Source of the DNA: an uncultured Duganella sp.
Lineage (GTDB): Bacteria; Pseudomonadota; Gammaproteobacteria; Burkholderiales; Burkholderiaceae
DNA: 9,182 bases
Direction of reading: 5' to 3'
Assembly: GCA_946482335.1 (NCBI GenBank)
Contig: CAMLRG010000214.1
Location: forward strand, 1 to 9,182
Part shown: piece after piece, positions 1 to 6,400 of the stretch
Numbering within the stretch: the stretch's first letter is position 1
Layout of the letters: each line of letters begins with the position of its first letter
Notes under the pieces: model-generated
What the model saw: only the letters and a program-made list of their open reading frames with translations
Database searches by the model: none
What the model was told of the DNA's origin: nothing
Program-made: the position numbers and the translations under genes

Positions 1-231
1 CAAGCGCTTCAGCACTTCGCCGATGCTGGTATCGCCGTTTTTCAGGATTTCCTCCTGCGTCACCACGATCTTGGTAGCGGTATCGTTGCGGCGGATATCG
101 AGCGCCGCACTGCCCTTGATTTCGACTTTCGGAGTCACGGCGGCGGGCGCGGCCGCGTCTTCGGCGTAGGCAGCCTGCAAGGCTTGGACCAGCAGCAGGA
201 GGGGCAGGGCGGGTAAGACGATTTTCTTCAT
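1..231 (-). CDS. TonB-dependent receptor, N-terminal fragment (signal peptide and start of plug domain)
   Basis: Only the first 77 codons are present; the gene runs off the left edge. The ATG is at 231-229. Residues 1-23 form a classic Sec signal peptide: MKK, then a Leu-rich core at about residues 4-18, then an A-Y-A cleavage site before E24. After a short Ala/Pro stretch, K35-VEIKG-40 fits the place and pattern of a TonB box. Residues 50-77 (DTATKIVV, an EEI segment, GDTSIGEVLKRL) match the opening of the plug domain of TonB-dependent receptors. Such proteins are outer-membrane beta-barrels that import siderophores, cobalamin or oligosaccharides using energy from TonB-ExbBD. The substrate cannot be told from this fragment. 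No good Shine-Dalgarno sequence precedes the ATG, but the signal peptide fixes the start. The gene is divergent from the glucan synthase, with 235 bp between the two starts. The family call rests on pattern recognition of a short piece. Confidence 0.85.
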   Translation of the reverse strand, partial: MKKIVLPALPLLLLVQALQAAYAEDAAAPAAVTPKVEIKGSAALDIRRNDTATKIVVTQEEILKNGDTSIGEVLKRL

Positions 232-466
232 ATAAATGGCGATAGCTTTTGAGAAGCCCAACAGGATACACCGGCCGGGGCGAGCCGCCACTGTAGCGAG
301 TCGGCCGCCCGGCGCCACGGCCCATGTGACAAACGGTGAATTTGAAGGGATGAGCTGCAAGGTCTGTACGGTAGCGAACAGTCGCCTGCCGTGCGCCCGC
401 CTAACATTGCTTGGAACATACTGCCCGTCTGCGCGGCAGTTCTAAGAATAAGTGTGAGGCCCACCC
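232..466. other. Divergent intergenic region between the TonB receptor and the glucan synthase
   Basis: This 235-bp region must carry the promoters of both flanking genes, which point away from each other. I see no gene in it. For the synthase, weak sigma-70-like pieces occur (TTGAAG at 342-347, CATACT at 417-422), but no pair has both good match and spacing. For the receptor, the minus-strand reading of 268-263 is TATCCT, a possible -10 element without a good -35. A 6-bp perfect inverted repeat, ACTGCC (420-425) and GGCAGT (435-440) around a 9-nt loop, lies just before the synthase ribosome binding site and could form a leader hairpin. The half nearest the receptor (about 270-320) is GC-rich with no clear palindrome. 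No Fur box or riboswitch could be supported. Confidence 0.6.
456..459 (+). promoter_or_regulatory. Ribosome binding site supporting a TTG start for the glucan synthase
   Basis: GAGG lies 7 nt before the TTG at 467-469, which is normal Shine-Dalgarno spacing. An in-frame TGA at 455-457 overlaps this site, so TTG 467 is the most upstream start available in the frame. The first in-frame ATG (599-601, residue 45) has no comparable site and falls inside the sequence that resembles the family N-terminus (LRAELFSAQQM), which argues against it. Confidence 0.6.
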
Positions 467-3400
467 TTGAAAGAGCATCCTTTTTTATGGCCGGCCGCAA
501 GTGCCGGGTTCAAGGAGTCGGAATCGGGGTCCCTGGAACGCGGGGCCGGTGAGGAAGACGATCTGCCGTTGCGCGCCGAACTATTCAGCGCGCAACAGAT
601 GGAACACCATGGCCGCGCGCTGGCGGCGGGCCATGAACTCAGCAAGCGGGGCGGCGGCGACCGCCTGCTGGCGCGGCTGAGCGAGAATGAAGCCCTGATC
701 GGTGCCACCTGTGAAGGCTTGACTGAAGCCGTGAAGGAAGGCCGTCAGATCACGCCCGCTTCCGAATGGCTGCTGGACAATTTCTACCTGATCGAAGACC
801 AGATCCGCACCGCGCGGCGCCACCTGCCCAAAGATTACAGCAAGGAATTGCCGCGCCTGGCCAAGGGCGCGCCGCAAGGTACGCCGCGCGTCTATCAGAT
901 CGCGCTGGAAATCATCGCCCATGGCGATGGCCGCGTCGACCCGGAAAGCCTGTGCCGCTTCGTCGAAGCTTACCAGGAAGTGGCCACGCTGAAGCTGGGC
1001 GAGCTGTGGGCCATCCCCATCATGCTGCGCCTGGCGCTGATCGAGAATTTGCGGCGCGTTGCCGCGCGCGTGGCCGACAACCGCTTCCAGCGCGACCTGG
1101 CCAACAGCTGGGCCGACCAGATGCTGGAAATCGCCGACAAGAATCCGAGCGGCTTGATCTTGCTGGTGGCCGACATGGCGCGCTCCGACCCGCCCATCAC
1201 CAGCGCCTTCGTGGCCGAACTGGCGCGCCGCCTGCAGGGCCAGAGCCCGGTGCTGACGCTGGCGCTGAACTGGATCACGTACCGCCTGGCCGAAGCCGGG
1301 CAAACCATCGAGCAGCAAATCCAGGCCGAAATCCATTTGCAGGCGGCCGAGCAAGTCTCGATCGCCAACAGCATCGGCAGCCTGCGCTTCCTCGGCACCA
1401 TGGATTGGCAGGAATTCGTCGAAACCATGAGCGTGGTCGAGCAGACCCTGCGTGGCGATCCGGCCGGCACCTACCCCGCCATGGATTTCGCCACCCGCGA
1501 CCAATACCGCCACATGGTCGAGCGCATGGCGCGCTATGCGCCGGCCTCGGAAGCGGAGGTGGCGCAGCAAGCCGTGGGCCTGGCGCGCGCCCGCGCCGAT
1601 GACCTCGACCCGCGTTTGCACCACGTCGGCTATTACCTGGTGGGCGATGGCGCCTTGCTGCTGGAGCGCCAGGTGGGCGTGCGCCTGCCGCCGCTGCGCT
1701 CGCTCAAGCGCACGCTGCGGGCGGCGCCGTTGCTGTCCTACCTGGGCGCGATCGGCGCGTTGTCGGTGATCGCCACTGCCCTGATGCTGGAACGGGCCTG
1801 GCGCGACGGCGTGGCGCCGTGGGCGCTGGCGGTGCTGGCCATCCTCGGCCTGATGGGCAGCAGCCAGCTGGCGCAGGCCCTGGTCAACTGGGCCGCCACC
1901 CTGTTCGTGGAGCCGCGCCCGTTGCCGCGCATGGACTTCCGCCACGGCATCCCGCCCGATGCGCGCACCATGGTGGCGGTGCCCAGCTTGCTGTTCAGCC
2001 GCGAGAATGTCGACGAACTGTGCGAGCAGCTGGAAGTGCGCTACCTGGCCAACCGCGACCCGCAGTTGCGCTTTTGCCTGCTGACCGACCTGGCCGACGC
2101 GGCGGAGGAAACCCTGCCGGGCGATGCCGCCCTGACCGAGCGCGCCGCCGCCAATATCGCGCGCCTGAACCTGAAATACACGGAGCCGGGCGCGCCGGCG
2201 CCTTTCCTGCTGCTGCACCGGCCGCGGCGCTGGAATGCCGCGCAGCGCGCCTGGATGGGCGAAGAGCGCAAGCGCGGCAAGCTGTCCGACTTGAACCGCT
2301 TCCTGCGCGGCGGCGCACGGGACGCGTTTTCCCTGATCGTGGGCGAGGTCGACGACCTGGCGGCCTTCAAGTACGTGATCACGCTCGACAGCGACACCCA
2401 GTTGCCGCGCGACGCGGCGCGCCAGTTCGTCGCCACCATGTGCCACCCCTTGAACCTGCCGCGCATCGACCCGCGTCTGCGGCGCGTGGTGGCCGGCTAC
2501 GGCATCCTGCAGCCGCGGGTGGCGGTCAGCCTGCCGAGCGAAGATGCGTCGCGCTACGAAAAGCTGTGCGGCGGCGAGCCGGGCATCGACCCCTACACGC
2601 GCAGCGTGTCCGACGTGTACCAGGACGTGTTTGCCGAAGGCTCGTTCGTCGGCAAGGGCATTTACGATGTCGACGTGTTCGAAGCGGTGCTGGGCGACCG
2701 TTTCCCGCGCAACCGCATCCTCAGCCACGATTTGCTGGAAGGCTGCTACCTGCGCGCCGGCCTGCTGAGCGACGCGCAACTGTATGAGCATTACCCGGCA
2801 CGTTACCGGGAAGACGTGGGCCGCCGCCAGCGCTGGATCCGTGGCGACTGGCAACTGCTGGCCTGGCTGCGGCGGCGCGTGCCGCTGCCGGGTGGCAAGC
2901 GCGAAGCCAACCCCTTGTCGACGCTGTCGCGCTGGAAGCTGTTCGACAACCTGCGCCGCAGCCTGGTGGCGCCGGTCCTGACGCTGTCGCTGCTGATGGC
3001 CTTTGCCTTCCTGCCCCATCCCTGGTTCTGGGCCGGCGCCGTGCTGGCGATCCTGTTCCTGCCGCCGCTGGTGAGCGCCGTGTACGACGTGCTGCGCAAG
3101 CCCGACGACACGCTGTGGGGCCAGCACGTGCCGGCCTCGCTGCGGCGCAGTGGCATGCAGGCCGCGCATGCGCTGCTGACGCTGGTGTTCCTGCCGTACG
3201 AAGCCTACGTCAGCCTGGATGCCATCGTGCGCACCGGCTGGCGCTTGCTGGTGTCGCGCCGGCGCCTGCTGGAATGGCGCGCGTCGGCCTTGTCGCGCAC
3301 CGGCACCAGCCTGGCCAGCAATTGGCGCACGATGTGGATTTCGCCGGCGCTGGCGCTGGCCGCGGGCGCCGGTTTGGCCGTGCTGCGCCCGCCCGCCTTG

Positions 3401-6400
3401 GGCGCGGCGCTGGTGTTCCTGGCCGCCTGGTGCGCGGCGCCGGTGCTGGCCTGGTGGATCAGCCTGCCCATCGCCCGCGTGCCCAAGGCGCTGAAAGAGG
3501 AGCAGCACCTGTTCCTGCACAAGCTCGCGCGCAAGACCTGGCTGTGGTTCGAAACCTTCGTCGGGCCGGAAGACAACTGGCTGCCGCCGGACAATATGCA
3601 GGAGCAGCCGACCCAGGTCGTGGCGCACCGCACTTCGCCCACCAATATGGGCCTGGCGCTGCTGGCCAACCTGACGGCCTACGACTTCGGCTACATCACC
3701 GGCGCCCAGCTGGCGGCGCGCACCGCCAGCACGCTGGACAGCATGGCCCAGCTGGAGCGCTACCAGGGCCACTTCTACAACTGGTACGACACCCAGTCGA
3801 TGCAGCCGCTGCATCCGGTCTATATCTCCACCGTCGACAGCGGCAACCTGGCCGGCCACCTGCTCACGCTGCAAGCCGGCCTGGTGGGCGTGGCCGACCT
3901 GCCGATCGTGCACCCGAACCTGGCGCAAGGCTTGGCCACCACCTTCGCCCTGCTGCGCGAAGCCGCTGCCGCGGCGGGCGGGGTGGCGCCCGACAGCCTG
4001 GCCGCGCTGGAGGCGGCGCTGGCGCCGCCGCCGCCGGGCGTGCCGGCCAGCCTGCGCCAGCAGCGCGCCTGGCTGCTGCGCGCCGGCGACGGCTGCGAAC
4101 AATTCCTGCGCCAGACTACGGTGCCGCTGGAGCCCCAGCTGGCGCTGTGGGCGGGCGCGCTGCAGGCGCAGTGCCGCGCCGCGCTGGACGAACTGGACGC
4201 CTTCGCGCCCTGGATCACGGCGCAAACGGAAGCGCAATACGACAGCACGCTCGACCGCATGCCCACGCTGCGCGAACTGGCCGGCTGGCCGTTGCCGGGC
4301 GCCACCCTGAGCGACCTGGCGCCGGACGAGCGCGCGCGCCAGCAGCAGGTGGCCGCGCTGGTGGAGCAGGGCGCCGCGCGCGCCCGCGAACGGCTCGATA
4401 CCCTGAACCGCCTGTCGCACCAGGCCAACGCCTTCGCCCAGGTCGACTATGGCTTCCTGTTCAACCCGACCACCAAGCTCTTGGCCATCGGCTACAACCT
4501 GAGCGAGCGCCGGCTCGACGCCAGCTGCTACGATTTGCTCGCTTCCGAAGTGCGCCTGGCCAGCTTCGTCGCCATCGCGCAGGGCCAGTTGCCGCAGGAG
4601 CACTGGTTCGCCATGGGGCGCCAGCTGTGCATCGTGCACGGCCAGCCGGTGCTGCTGTCGTGGAGCGGCTCGATGTTCGAATACCTGATGCCGCTGCTGG
4701 TGATGCCGACCTACCCGAGCACCTTGCTGGACCAGACTTACCAATCGGTGGTGGCGGCGCAGGTGGAGTACGCGAAACAGCGCAATGTGCCGTGGGGGAT
4801 TTCGGAGTCCGGCTACAACACCACCGACGCTGCCCTGAACTACCAGTACCGCGCCTTCGGCGTGCCGGGCATCGGCTTGAAGCGCGGCCTGGCGGAAGAC
4901 CTGGTGGTCGCGCCTTACGCCACCATGCTGGGCCTGATGGTCGACCCGGATGCGGCCTGCGCCAACCTGCAAAAGATGGCGGGCATGGGCTTCATGGGGC
5001 GCTACGGCTTCTACGAGGCGATCGATTACACGGCGGCGCGCCTGCCGCGCGGCCAGCAGTACGCCATCATCAAGTCCTTCATGGTGCACCACCAGGGCAT
5101 GGGTTTGCTGGCCCTGAACTACGTGCTGAACGACCGTCCGATGCAGCGCCGTTTCGAATCGGACCCGCTGCTGCAATCGGCGCTGCTGGTGCTGCAGGAA
5201 CGCAGCCCGCGCATCGGCGCCTTCCACTCGGCCAGCGCCGAGCAGGCGTCGGTGCGCAGCGCCGTGCCGGAGCAGGCGGCGCCGATGCGCATCATGGCCC
5301 AGCACTCGCCGCAGGTGCCGGAAACCCAGCTGCTGTCCAACGGCCGCTACCACGTGATGGTGAGCAGCGCCGGCGGCAGCTACAGCCGCTGGAACAACCT
5401 GGCCGTCACGCGCTGGCGCGAAGACAGCACGCGCGACAACTGGGGCCACTTCTGCTACGTGCAGGACGTGGACGATGGCGCGCTGTGGTCCACCACCTAC
5501 CAGCCCACGCTGGCCGAACCGCAGCGACTGGAAGTGATCTTCTCGGAAGGGCGGGCCGAATTCCGCCGCAGCGACCATGAGATCGAGCTGTACACGGAAA
5601 TCGTGGTGTCGCCGGAAGACGATATCGAAATGCGCCGCACGCGCATCACCAATCATTCCGAGCGCCGCCGCATCGTCGAGATCACCAGCTTTGCCGAAGT
5701 GGTGATGGCGCCGCCGCCGGCCGACGCCGCGCACCAGGCGTTCAGCAAGCTGTTCGTGCAGACCGAGATCGTGGCGGACGAGAGTGCGATCCTGTGCACG
5801 CGCCGCCCGCGCGGCAAGGGCGAGCAGACGCCCTACCTGCTGCACGTGATGACGGTGCACGACGCGCAGGTGCAGCAAGTGTCCTACGAAACCGACCGCG
5901 CGCGCTTCATCGGCCGCGGCAACACGGCGCAGGCGCCGCAAGCCATGCAGGAGCCGGGGCCGCTGTCGGGCAGCCAGGGTTCGGTGCTCGATCCCGTGGT
6001 GGCGATCCGCTACCGCATCGCGCTGGAGCCCGGCCAGGTGTCGGTGATCGACGTGGTGACCGGCATGACCGACACGCGCGACGCGGCGCAGTACCTGATC
6101 GACAAATACCAGGACCGCCACATGGCCGACCGCGTCTTCGAACTGGCCTGGACCCACAGCCAGGTGGTGCTGCGCCAGTTGAATGCCAGCGAGGCCGAGG
6201 CGCAGCTGTACGCGCGCCTGGCCAACCACGTGATCTACCCGAACGCGGCCCTGCGCGCCGACGCCGGTATCCTGGTGCGCAACCAGCGCGGCCAGTCCGG
6301 CCTGTGGGCCTACGCCATTTCCGGCGACCTGCCCATCGTGCTGATGGAGATCCGCGACGCGGCCAACATCGAGCTGGCGCGCCAGCTGGTGCAGGCGCAC

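Noticed and set aside
262..355. Pieces resembling a cobalamin riboswitch (CAGGATACA, GCCACTGTAGCGAGTCGG, ACGGTGAA)
   Set aside because: The pieces occur on the plus strand in the reverse of the order seen in real cobalamin riboswitches, and the strand is wrong for controlling the receptor gene. The match is best explained by chance.
411..424. Possible sigma-54 promoter (TTGGAACATACTGC)
   Set aside because: Only 8 nt lie between the GG and GC elements, whereas the consensus needs 10.
236..445. 69-codon plus-strand open frame in the intergenic region
   Set aside because: It has no ribosome binding site or recognisable motif, and its Arg/Ala/Pro-rich product looks like translated GC-rich non-coding DNA.
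3115..5580. Long plus-strand open frame (821 codons) in another frame of the synthase gene
   Set aside because: It overlaps the synthase entirely and has low-complexity Gly/Ala/Arg/Pro composition, as expected of a shadow frame in GC-rich coding DNA.
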